64,000 nt of DNA from Gracilimonas sp. (lineage in GTDB: Bacteria > Bacteroidota > Rhodothermia > Balneolales > Balneolaceae), in NCBI RefSeq assembly GCF_017641085.1, contig NZ_JAEPPI010000003.1, positions 310,001-374,000 on the forward strand, given 5' to 3'. Position 1 is the first letter of the stretch. Each line of letters begins with the position of its first letter. Positions 36,552 to 44,885 of the stretch are shown here, piece by piece. The notes beneath the pieces are model-generated. The model had not been told where the DNA came from. It ran no database searches and saw nothing but the letters and a program-made list of their open reading frames with translations. A program made the translations under genes and the position numbers.

Positions 36552-36568
36552 CAAAGATTTAAAGACTC

Positions 36569-37051
36569 ATGAAGAAGTATAAAAAACCAATTCTTTATCT
36601 AAGTATTATCATCATTTCAGGTATTACAATATGGGCTTTCGCTAAAAAGTATAATCGGATTTCTGAGTCTATTAATTCGGATCTACCTGAAGTAGTCATG
36701 TACAAGAACCCACAATGTACTTGTTGTGATAGATGGGCCAGTTATCTTAGAAAACAGGGCTATCCTGTATCAGTGAACATTTCAAGCGAAATGATATCGA
36801 TTAAAGAAACTAATAATATGCCTTTAAATCTGGCATCCTGCCATACTGCTTTTGTCGATGACTATATTGTGGAAGGTCATGTTCCTGTGGAGGACATCAA
36901 TAGAATGCTTGAAGAACGACCTGACGCTGTAGGTATCGCTGCACCTGGTATGCCTGCTGCCTCTCCCGGGATGGATATAGATACAGATGATTCATACGAG
37001 GTCAGGCTTTTTGATCAAGAAGGCAACTCAATTTTATATGCAACTCATTAA
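36569..37051 (+). CDS. DUF411 metal-binding protein
   Basis: 160 residues. N-terminal membrane anchor or signal (about 6-25), then the DUF411 domain: VVMYKNPQCTCCDRWASYL with its Cys-x-Cys-Cys cluster, MPLNLASCHTAFVDDYIVEG, VPVEDINRMLEERP and GIAAPGMPAASPGM. These thioredoxin-like proteins occur widely in copper resistance loci and probably bind Cu(I) in the periplasm. Lies 17 bases after the PII-like gene and before operator site 6. Confidence 0.93.
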   Translation: MKKYKKPILYLSIIIISGITIWAFAKKYNRISESINSDLPEVVMYKNPQCTCCDRWASYLRKQGYPVSVNISSEMISIKETNNMPLNLASCHTAFVDDYIVEGHVPVEDINRMLEERPDAVGIAAPGMPAASPGMDIDTDDSYEVRLFDQEGNSILYATH

Positions 37052-37164
37052 TTAATTATAAACGTATTTACCGGTTATAAATAAGGAGACTATCAGTGCA
37101 GCCTTCTTGACCGGTAAATACTTAATGATGTGAGTTTTAGATAGACAAACTGTCTCTTTGATAA

Positions 37165-37181
37165 TTTAAGTTTGATTTAAG
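37165..37181 (+). promoter_or_regulatory. TTTAAG direct-repeat operator, site 6
   Basis: TTTAAG at 37165-37170 and 37176-37181, 11-bp period, 46 bases before the HMA-AraC gene. The spacing to the start is the shortest of the six. Confidence 0.7.
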
Positions 37182-37226
37182 CTCCTGGTATTATATTCAT
37201 TTAAGCGATGAAACAATGGTTAAATC

Positions 37227-37808
37227 ATGGATAAAACGGACACAATTATTTATATAAAAAACATGGTTTGCCCGAATTGCTTATTAATAATTAGAAATAT
37301 TTTTAAGCAGGAAGATATATCAATAGAAAGTATTGACTGGGATAAAGCTGCGATCAAGGTTGATAAATTACCCCAGCCATACCCTGAGAAAGTAGAAAAA
37401 GCTATTGAACCTTACGGATTCAAAATTATCTCTTCATACAACGAAAAGGTGTCAGAGCAAATAAAAATCACTCTAATCAAATGGATTTATTTTAGTGAAG
37501 AAATCGTGGACAATGCACGTCTCAAAGAACTATTGGAGTCAAAATTCCAAACTAAATATTTAGTTTTAGACCCGCTCTTTAAAAAAATAAATGGGTATAA
37601 CATACAAGATTATTTCGATCTATTAAGACTAGAGCGTTTTAAAGAATTACTTAGCTATAATGAAAATTCATTTACAGAGATATCTTTGAGCTTGGGTTTC
37701 AACGACTTTGAAGAAATTCAGCATTTAGTCAGGACTAATTTAAATTGTTCAATTAGTAAATTTAAAAAGACTAGCTTCTATCACCGAAAACCAATTGATC
37801 ACCTCTAA
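37227..37808 (+). CDS. HMA-domain/AraC-type regulator fusion
   Basis: 193 residues. The N-terminal about 70 residues are a heavy-metal-associated-like domain with IKNMVCPNC (Cys pair near 14-17); the C-terminal about 100 residues look like an AraC/XylS helix-turn-helix pair (IQDYFDLLRLERFKELL, then FTEISLSLGFNDFEEIQ and a degenerate second recognition region). Homologous to 62354, with the same order after a PII-like gene. A cytosolic metal-sensing transcription activator is the simplest reading. The second HTH lacks the usual GxxPxxFR ending, so DNA binding might differ. Under site 6. Confidence 0.78.
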   Translation: MDKTDTIIYIKNMVCPNCLLIIRNIFKQEDISIESIDWDKAAIKVDKLPQPYPEKVEKAIEPYGFKIISSYNEKVSEQIKITLIKWIYFSEEIVDNARLKELLESKFQTKYLVLDPLFKKINGYNIQDYFDLLRLERFKELLSYNENSFTEISLSLGFNDFEEIQHLVRTNLNCSISKFKKTSFYHRKPIDHL

Positions 37809-37852
37809 ATAATTCATTACCTAATATCTGAACAAATAGAATCTACTTTGGG

Positions 37853-39028
37853 TCAAATTGAGTCCATTTTGTCTTTTAAAAGCTTTACCGTTAAATGAGT
37901 GTACTTTTCAGTCACCTTTTGACTCGAGTGACCTGCCATATAGCTTGCCTCAGCCGTATGAAAACCTTTTTCAATCCAGGTAGTTACGGCTTGGTGTCGC
38001 ATACCGTGTAAAGTACGAGAGGTTGGAATTCCAGCTTCCTTACAATAGCGCTTAAATTCCCGATACACTCTCATCCCACGAACCGGTTGGCCTTTTGTAT
38101 TTCCACCCGTGTAAATAAACACATAGTCACTGGGGCTTATCTTACCACGAATCTTTAAATACGCATCCAGTTCCTTTTTTAATTCATTGATGATTGGAAT
38201 CAGCCGTTCTTTTCGGCCTTTGGTGGGTGGTAGTGATATGTAGCTTAGCTCTCCATTTTCATAGATCAGATTTTCACCCTTCAATCCGGAGTAGGATAAT
38301 TCTGGATCATAAGCCGCTTCATGTTTTCGGAGTCCACCATAGAAGTACAAAGACACAATAGGCTTGAACCAATGTTGAACCAAATTAGGGTCAAATTCGG
38401 GCAAGTCTTTCTTTCTGGATAACTCTTCATCGAATTTCTTATAAAGAATTCCAAGTTCTTCCTCAGAAATCATTTTAGGCCGGGTATTTTCTCTAATTCG
38501 GGGCAGATCTTCTTTTAGCATAGTGAAATAATCTTTCTCCACAATGTTCTTTTTCAGCAGAAACTTCCACCAAGATCGAAAATGTCGGAAGTAGTAGTGC
38601 CTTGTTGCTGAAGTAATGCCCTTCTTGAAGATTACATTTTCAAAATGGTAGCTCAGTACATTTGTTGGATGCACATCCGATAACTCATTTAATTCCACAA
38701 AATGATCTAAAGCTCGCTGGTAGGCTCCAATGGTTGCCGGGGAAAGATGGTTTTTTGATTTGTAGAATAATTCAATGGATTCACCCACTGTATTGCAAAG
38801 AACAGTTTCTTTCTGCGTATTTCTTTGCAATTCTTTTTTGGGATCGAAACCATTTGCGAAGGGATTGATCCTGCCCAATGATTCCAGCTTTTCCAGTTCT
38901 TTAAGCATTTTCTCGGCCACGTCTTTATGTCGGGTGCCCAATGCTTTTCGAGTAGATTTCACTTTTCCGTCAACAGAAGTTCTCCAGTTGATCGAATAAT
39001 ATTTGCCGCGTTTTGTTAGAAATGCCAT
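37853..39028 (-). CDS. Tyrosine recombinase/phage-type integrase
   Basis: 391 residues. N-terminal Arm-like domain (GKYYSINWRTSVDGKVKS), SAM-like core-binding domain about 90-190, and catalytic domain with Arg in YGGLRKHEA, Lys in PPTKGRKERLI, HGMRHQ (HxxR), and HSSQKVTEKYTHL (His and the nucleophile Tyr). It sits 225 bases from a tRNA gene, on the same strand, as in integrative elements that use a tRNA end. It reads away from the tRNA toward the metal clusters. A decayed relative with the opposite orientation lies at 40153. Confidence 0.93.
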   Translation of the reverse strand: MAFLTKRGKYYSINWRTSVDGKVKSTRKALGTRHKDVAEKMLKELEKLESLGRINPFANGFDPKKELQRNTQKETVLCNTVGESIELFYKSKNHLSPATIGAYQRALDHFVELNELSDVHPTNVLSYHFENVIFKKGITSATRHYYFRHFRSWWKFLLKKNIVEKDYFTMLKEDLPRIRENTRPKMISEEELGILYKKFDEELSRKKDLPEFDPNLVQHWFKPIVSLYFYGGLRKHEAAYDPELSYSGLKGENLIYENGELSYISLPPTKGRKERLIPIINELKKELDAYLKIRGKISPSDYVFIYTGGNTKGQPVRGMRVYREFKRYCKEAGIPTSRTLHGMRHQAVTTWIEKGFHTAEASYMAGHSSQKVTEKYTHLTVKLLKDKMDSI

Positions 39029-39253
39029 AGTAGTTTCCTTTTTAGTTGAGAGTTAGAAGCGACTCTCAAAAACCTGAACTACTTACTTTTTTCATGTACA
39101 CCAAGATGTACACCAAGAATGGGAAAATTAGGGAATGAATTGTACACTTTTGTTCCCTTCCATTCGATTACAAAAGTAAGTAAATGAGCTTTTTTTTAAA
39201 GGAGGAGGGCAAATAAGGGGGTATTTAAACCCTGAGATCGTTAATTAAAAAAG

Positions 39254-39327
39254 TGGGCCTGGCAAGACTTGAACTTGCGACCTCTCGATTATGAGTCGAC
39301 TGCTCTAACCAACTGAGCTACGGGCCC
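39254..39327 (-). tRNA. tRNA with CAT anticodon (Met or Ile2)
   Basis: A 74-base cloverleaf: acceptor GGGCCCG with CAGGCCC, D-arm GCTCAGTTGGTTAGAGC, anticodon arm with CAT in ACTCATAAT, variable GGTCG, T-arm GCAAGTTCAAGTCTTGC. Position 6:67 is a C-A mismatch in the acceptor stem. No CCA is encoded. CAT may be elongator Met or lysidine-type Ile; I cannot decide. Likely attachment site for the adjacent integrase. Confidence 0.9.
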
Positions 39328-39796
39328 TTGTATGTTTAAAGCCAATGTCATTTTACTGATGACGCCAATTTTAGCTTTTTGTACCCAAGGTTGTACCCCA
39401 GATAACTTGCCAAAAACGATTGTACCTCTTGTTAAAAAAGGTTATCGGTTTATGTGTTCTTGTTAAAGACACCGGCTTTCCTTTTCAGGTCGCTTACAAA
39501 CTGTAAGCGCGCCAAAGATAAATATCTTAAAACTCAGAGTCGAATGTTTATGAACCAAATTTTCAAATAAACCAGATCTTTTGTTCTAAGAAAAGGCTTC
39601 CAAATTTAGCTTTTAAGGCTCTTGATTAAATCTGCTGGAATAAATGTATCCTAAAATCTAAAGTGCAACTAAATGAACGCAGATGAATCGTCCTAATTAT
39701 TTCAATGAAACAGCAACTATATACCTCCTAATCGAGGGCGACTATTGATTAAAAGTAACCTCATATAGTAAAAGCCGGAAAAAGTATCTTTTTTTA

Positions 39797-40081
39797 TGTT
39801 TCAATGTTTCAAATACATAAAAAGTAACTCTACGTATACATATTCCCTGTTTTTCTTGAAACATTTTATGAAACATTCATGAAACAGGATGAAACATTGA
39901 TACTTTTTGGTGAAACAGAAATGTTTCATTCTTGTTTCAAGGATAATGATCTATAAGTAATTGTTATTTAATGGCTAATCATTTTTAAAGAATCTACTAT
40001 GAAACATGCATGTTTCAGGAAATGTTTCATAAAAATCGAGCTTTAAATATGAATAAAGATCGATTTTAGACTTTTGAAACA
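39797..40081. repeat. Iteron-like array of TGAAACA/TGTTTCA
   Basis: Thirteen exact copies of TGAAACA or its complement, starting at 39797, 39805, 39857, 39869, 39880, 39890, 39911, 39922, 39933, 40000, 40011, 40023 and 40075. Within clusters they are 10-12 bases apart, one helical turn, and occur in both directions. The region is very AT-rich and without genes (the space 39328-40152 holds nothing else I can see). Looks like an array for a binding protein: excisionase/integrase arm sites, or an origin-type iteron set. Confidence 0.72.
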
Positions 40082-40152
40082 TTTTTAAAGAAAAAGTTAA
40101 AGAAATCTGATTTTTTAAAAACTCTCAAAAACATTATCAACTTTATCACAAA

Positions 40153-40372
40153 TTCAAAAAAGAACTGGAGGTGTATTTAAAAGTTCGTGGAATGAGATAC
40201 CAAGCTGTAACTAATTTGGATTGAGAAAGGGTTTCATACGGCTGAAGCAAGCTATATGGCAGGACATTCAAGTCAGAAAGTGACTGAAAAATACAACCAT
40301 TTGACTGTGAATAGACTTAAGGATAAAATGAAAGCTCTCTACTGGTTTATAAATTTATATGAGATGAAGTAG
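40153..40372 (+). pseudogene. Internally deleted integrase remnant
   Basis: Translates as KKELEVYLKVRG joined directly to GMRYQAVT; in the intact recombinase at 37853 these two segments (KKELDAYLKIRG and HGMRHQAVT) are separated by about 35 residues, so there is an internal deletion. After a 1-base shift near 40218 it continues in register with GFHTAEASYMAGHSSQKV, keeping the catalytic Tyr region, to a stop at 40370. Opposite strand to the intact gene. Only the C-terminal part is left. Confidence 0.85.
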
Positions 40373-40420
40373 TCATGATGAAATCTGACAGTCTAGTTAG
40401 ATTTCATCATGACTACTTCA
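40365..40420. repeat. 22-bp perfect inverted repeat
   Basis: The arm 40365-40386 (begins TGAAGTAGTCATGATG) is the exact complement of 40399-40420, with a 12-base spacer. It starts in the last codons of the integrase remnant. No T-run on either side. Confidence 0.85.
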
Positions 40421-40514
40421 CATCAGAATATTCGAAATTTGTCTAATTATGGATTTTGTTTATCGAATTATGTTCCATCTTTCATGGATAGAATTAATTA
40501 CATATACTTGAAAC

Positions 40515-40967
40515 GTGAAAATTTCTTTAACATATCGCTTTATTGCATCGGTGCTCAGTCTGAGTATCCTGATTGGGGTTTCGGTTCCAACCGGACTTCA
40601 TGCTATGTCAAATGAACTATGTGAAGAGTTGCAGGAAATGGGAATCCATATGCAGGCTCAAAGTGAACATGCTGAAGATTGCCCAATGACTGTTGAGTTT
40701 GCCGAAGTACCGGAACACCAACATCATACTGAAACCAATGAAGATCAAGACCTTGGTATTGTTTGTGCCTGCTCTGTTGACGAATTATCAGTTAAGACCG
40801 AAGCTCCTTTATTTCAAAAAGTGAAAGTCAAGGTTCTGGCTGTTGTCCAGATAATTGCGGAAGTTCACACAAACCAAACTGAATCCGACTATCACCACGC
40901 TATTCAAACTTCGGATTCCTATTCACCACCCCCCATCTTTTTAGCCAACGAGTCCTTTCTGATTTAG
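40515..40967 (+). CDS. Small secreted Cys/His protein before the second RND cluster
   Basis: 150 residues from a GTG start; signal peptide to about residue 30 (GLHA). The mature part has C36, C56 (EDCPMTVEF), EHQHHTE and a VCACSVDEL pair (CAC near 84-86), then a hydrophobic stretch and a Pro-rich tail (SPPPIFLANE). It likely binds metal in the periplasm. Not homologous by eye to 55424 apart from the general plan; both precede a metal efflux cluster. Confidence 0.65.
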   Translation: MKISLTYRFIASVLSLSILIGVSVPTGLHAMSNELCEELQEMGIHMQAQSEHAEDCPMTVEFAEVPEHQHHTETNEDQDLGIVCACSVDELSVKTEAPLFQKVKVKVLAVVQIIAEVHTNQTESDYHHAIQTSDSYSPPPIFLANESFLI

Positions 40968-41126
40968 GGATCGGTATATCTTTTCTCCCCTAAAGTCATT
41001 CCTGTAACGCCAGGAACCTTGATTCTTGTACTATCTATCTATTGTAAAAAATAGGCTTCAAGGTCTCAGATATCTATCGAGAGATGATCACCTTTTTAAT
41101 TGTACCGATTCATCAATAATAAACTC

Positions 41127-44100
41127 ATGCTAAATAAAACCATCCGGTTTTTCCTGGAAAATAAACTTGTAGCTGTACTATTCTTGCTAGTCTTAGTAGG
41201 CTGGGGACTTGCAGTAGCTCCCTTTAATTGGAATCTTGACTTTCTTCCTCGGGATCGTGTTCCTGTGGATGCTATTCCAAACCTTGGGGAGAACCAACAG
41301 ATCGTGTATACCGATTGGGAAGGTCAATCTCCTCAGGATATAGAAGATCAGGTCACCTATCCTCTGACTACTCAATTACTGACTGTGCCTGGCATCAAAA
41401 CCGTTCGAAGTAATTCGATGACCGGTCTTTCCATCATTTACATCATTTTCGAAGAGGATGTGGATTATTATTGGAGTCGCTCCCGCATCCTTGAAAAACT
41501 AAACTCACTTCCGGCAGGCACTATTCCTCAAACTGCAAAGCCCGCCCTTGGTCCTGATGCTACCGGACTGGGGCAGATATTTTGGTACACGCTGGAAGGC
41601 AGGGATCAAAGTGGAGAGCCCGCAGGTGGCTGGGACCCTCAAGAGTTACGGTCCATACAAGACTTTTATGTGAAATACGGACTATCAGGAGCTCAAGGTG
41701 TGGCAGAAGTTGCTTCCATTGGAGGGTATGTAAAAGAGTACCAGATTGACATCGACCCAAACAAACTAAAAACGTATGGGGTTACTCTGCCTGAAGTGAT
41801 CGATGCAGTACGAAAAACCAATGCTGAGACCGGTGCCCGAACTATTGAGATGAATAACGTGGAATACCTGGTTCGGGGAATTGGGTACATAGAAAACCTG
41901 GAAGATTTGGAATCTGCTGTGGTTAAAGTAGTGGATAATACGCCCATTCGAATTCAGGATGTTGCCTTCGTTAGTATGGGGCCTGCTCCACGAAGAGGTG
42001 TGCTGGATAAGGCTGGAGCAGAAGCCGTTGGTGGAGTAGTCGTAGCCCGGCAAGGTGCCAATCCCCAGCAGGTAATTGATAATGTAAAAGCACAGATCAA
42101 AGAGATTTCTGCCGGCCTGCCTGTAAAAACCCTTGAAGACGGAACCGAATCTCAAGTCACCATTGTACCATTTTATGATCGCTCTACGCTGATCTCAGAA
42201 ACCTTGGGGACGCTCGAAGAAGCGCTCACACTTCAAATACTTATTACCATTATCGTGATCGTTATAATGGTATTGAATCTGCGAACTTCGGTGCTAATTT
42301 CTGCAATGCTCCCCATCGCTGTACTCATGACCTTCATTGCCATGAAGTATTTTGGGGTGGATGCTAACATTGTGGCCCTTTCCGGGATCGCTATTGCCAT
42401 TGGTACCATTGTGGATATGGGAGTCATCCTTTCTGAGAATATGCTCCGGCATTTGGAAGAAATGGAGGAAGATGAATCACTTTTGGAAGTTATATACAAT
42501 GCTACTGTTGAAGTAGCCGGGGCTGTATTGACGGCCATAACCACCACCATTGTGAGTTTTCTCCCTGTCTTTACGATGATCGCTGCCGAAGGGAAACTAT
42601 TCAAACCACTGGCTTACACTAAAACCTTCGCGCTGATTGCTTCCATTATCATTACAATCACACTGATCCCACCCTTTGCCCATTGGTTCTTTGGGTTAAA
42701 GATCAACAATCGGAAATTGAAACTGAGCTGGAACGGTTTACTGGTGATCGGAGGATTCATTGCCATGTTGACTGTTTCAGGTTGGGGTGGTCTGTTGATC
42801 ATGGGCTTCGGACTCATCAATGGCGTGGGATTCTTTTTAGGCGAAGAATATCACAAACGAATTCCATTTCTCAATAATGCGCTTTCTGTAGTAGTAGTCA
42901 CCTGGCTACTGACAGAATACTGGCTTCCTTTTGGCCCATCGGTCTCTTTTGCAGGTAATTTGTTTTTTATCGTTTTAGTGATCGCCCTTATTCTTGCCAC
43001 CTTCTGGCTCATCATCAAATATTATCAACCCATTATTAGTTGGTGTCTGGATCATAAAAAGATTTTTCTAGCCCTTCCATCCTTTTTCGTGATTTTTGGG
43101 GTGGTAATTTGGCTGGGCTTTGCAACTACCTTTGGATTTGTAGCCAAAAGCTTTAATACGGTCGGGGTTGATATAAGCGAAACATCCGTTTGGACTTCAG
43201 CGTCCGAAGCTTTTCCAGGACTGGGTGAAGAATTTATGCCCGCCCTGGATGAAGGAGCTTTCCTTTTGATGCCTACTACGATGCCTCATGCCGGTATAGA
43301 AGAGGCAGAAGACGTGATGCGTAAACTGGACCTGTCTGTTAACTCCATACCGGAAGTTGAAATGGTTGTTGGAAAAATGGGCCGGGCTGAATCAGCCTTA
43401 GACCCTGCACCTATCTCCATGTTCGAAAATGTGATTCAATATAAATCGGAATACAAAACGGATGAAAATGGCCGACGGATGCGATTCGAGGTCAATGATT
43501 CAGGGGAGTTTGCCAGAGATGAAGATGGAGAACTGATCCCGGATGAAAACGGTAAGTATTATCGCCAGTGGCGCGATCATATTCACTCCCCGGATGATAT
43601 CTGGGATGAAATTGTAGCTGCCGCACGCATACCCGGAACTACCTCTGCCCCCAAACTTCAGCCTATTGAAACACGATTGATCATGTTGCAATCGGGAATG
43701 CGGGCTCCCATGGGTGTAAAAGTGAAAGGCAGTGATCTTCAAGAAATCGAAAATTTTGGTTTACAATTAGAAGATGTCCTGAAGAATGCTGAAGGCGTAA
43801 AAGCTTCATCGGTATTTGCGGAACGTATTGTTGGTAAACCCTATTTGGAAGTTCATTGGAACCGGGAACAGTTAGCCCGCTACGGGTTATCCGTTCAAGA
43901 CGTGCAGCAATTTATGTCGATGGGTGTGGGTGGGATGGCAGTCTCAACCTCCGTTGAAGGGCGCGAGCGATACCCTATTCGTGTTCGTTTTGCCCGCGAG
44001 TTAAGAGATAACCCTGAGGCTTTAAATGAACTTTTGGTTCCCACCAAGACGGGTGTTCAAGTACCTCTTTCACAACTGGCTGAGATCAAATACCGCCAAG

Positions 44101-44885
44101 GACCACAAGCTATCAAAAGCGAAGATACGTTCCTGGTGGGTTATGTAATCTTCGATAAGTTAGATGGCTTTGCTGAAATTGAAGTGGTAGAAAATGCCAG
44201 ACGTGCTATTGAAGAGAGTGTGAACTCCGGTAACATAGCGGTTCCCGCAGGTATCAATTTTGAATTCGCGGGCAACTATGAGAATCAGGTCCGAGCTGAG
44301 AAACGGCTAAGCGTTATTCTGCCTATTGCGCTGGTCATTATCTTCCTGATCATGTATTTCCAATTCCGGTCTGTGGCTACTACATCCATGATCTTCAGTA
44401 GCATTTTTGTGGCCTGGGCGGGTGGATTTCTACTTGTTTGGCTGTACGGTCAGGGATGGTTTCTGAATTTTGATCTGTTTGGTCAAAATCTTCGGGATCT
44501 GTTTCAAATGGGAACCGTGAACTTAAGTGTGGCTGTGTGGGTGGGTTTCATCGCCTTATTTGGAATAGCGGCTGATGGAGGTGTAGTGATGGCAACCTAT
44601 CTCGACCAATTGTTTGATCGCAAGAAACCGAAGACATCGGCTGAGTTACGAGAAGTGGTGATAGAGGCAAGTACACGAAGGATTCGTCCGACACTCATGA
44701 CGACAGCTACCACCATCCTTGCTTTGTTACCCGTCCTAACATCCACAGGCCGAGGCTCGGATATTATGGTGCCTATGGCAATCCCGAGTGTAGGTGGCAT
44801 GTTCCTGCAAATCATCACATTACTGGTTATACCGGTCCTTTATTACATGTGGAAAGAATTTAAAATGAAAAAAGAATTGTCATGA
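41127..44885 (+). CDS. Large HME-RND efflux permease (CusA-like)
   Basis: 1252 residues from ATG 41127 (TTG 41100 is possible). CusA-like but about 200 residues longer than usual: an insert of about 115 residues with three to four extra hydrophobic helices follows the TM6 region (about 525-690), and a periplasmic acidic insert (about 790-850, DENGRRMRFEVND) lies in the second half. Helix 4 reads AIAIGTIVDMGVILSEN. The segment PIETRLIMLQSGMRAPMGVKV keeps the Met of Cu/Ag pumps. Gene order is permease, TolC, adaptor, unlike the other two clusters. The start of the TolC gene overlaps the end. Confidence 0.93.
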   Translation: MLNKTIRFFLENKLVAVLFLLVLVGWGLAVAPFNWNLDFLPRDRVPVDAIPNLGENQQIVYTDWEGQSPQDIEDQVTYPLTTQLLTVPGIKTVRSNSMTGLSIIYIIFEEDVDYYWSRSRILEKLNSLPAGTIPQTAKPALGPDATGLGQIFWYTLEGRDQSGEPAGGWDPQELRSIQDFYVKYGLSGAQGVAEVASIGGYVKEYQIDIDPNKLKTYGVTLPEVIDAVRKTNAETGARTIEMNNVEYLVRGIGYIENLEDLESAVVKVVDNTPIRIQDVAFVSMGPAPRRGVLDKAGAEAVGGVVVARQGANPQQVIDNVKAQIKEISAGLPVKTLEDGTESQVTIVPFYDRSTLISETLGTLEEALTLQILITIIVIVIMVLNLRTSVLISAMLPIAVLMTFIAMKYFGVDANIVALSGIAIAIGTIVDMGVILSENMLRHLEEMEEDESLLEVIYNATVEVAGAVLTAITTTIVSFLPVFTMIAAEGKLFKPLAYTKTFALIASIIITITLIPPFAHWFFGLKINNRKLKLSWNGLLVIGGFIAMLTVSGWGGLLIMGFGLINGVGFFLGEEYHKRIPFLNNALSVVVVTWLLTEYWLPFGPSVSFAGNLFFIVLVIALILATFWLIIKYYQPIISWCLDHKKIFLALPSFFVIFGVVIWLGFATTFGFVAKSFNTVGVDISETSVWTSASEAFPGLGEEFMPALDEGAFLLMPTTMPHAGIEEAEDVMRKLDLSVNSIPEVEMVVGKMGRAESALDPAPISMFENVIQYKSEYKTDENGRRMRFEVNDSGEFARDEDGELIPDENGKYYRQWRDHIHSPDDIWDEIVAAARIPGTTSAPKLQPIETRLIMLQSGMRAPMGVKVKGSDLQEIENFGLQLEDVLKNAEGVKASSVFAERIVGKPYLEVHWNREQLARYGLSVQDVQQFMSMGVGGMAVSTSVEGRERYPIRVRFARELRDNPEALNELLVPTKTGVQVPLSQLAEIKYRQGPQAIKSEDTFLVGYVIFDKLDGFAEIEVVENARRAIEESVNSGNIAVPAGINFEFAGNYENQVRAEKRLSVILPIALVIIFLIMYFQFRSVATTSMIFSSIFVAWAGGFLLVWLYGQGWFLNFDLFGQNLRDLFQMGTVNLSVAVWVGFIALFGIAADGGVVMATYLDQLFDRKKPKTSAELREVVIEASTRRIRPTLMTTATTILALLPVLTSTGRGSDIMVPMAIPSVGGMFLQIITLLVIPVLYYMWKEFKMKKELS

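Noticed and set aside
39797-40081. CRISPR array
   Set aside because: The repeats are 7 bases long, in both directions and 10-12 bases apart, with no unique 30-base spacers and no cas genes.
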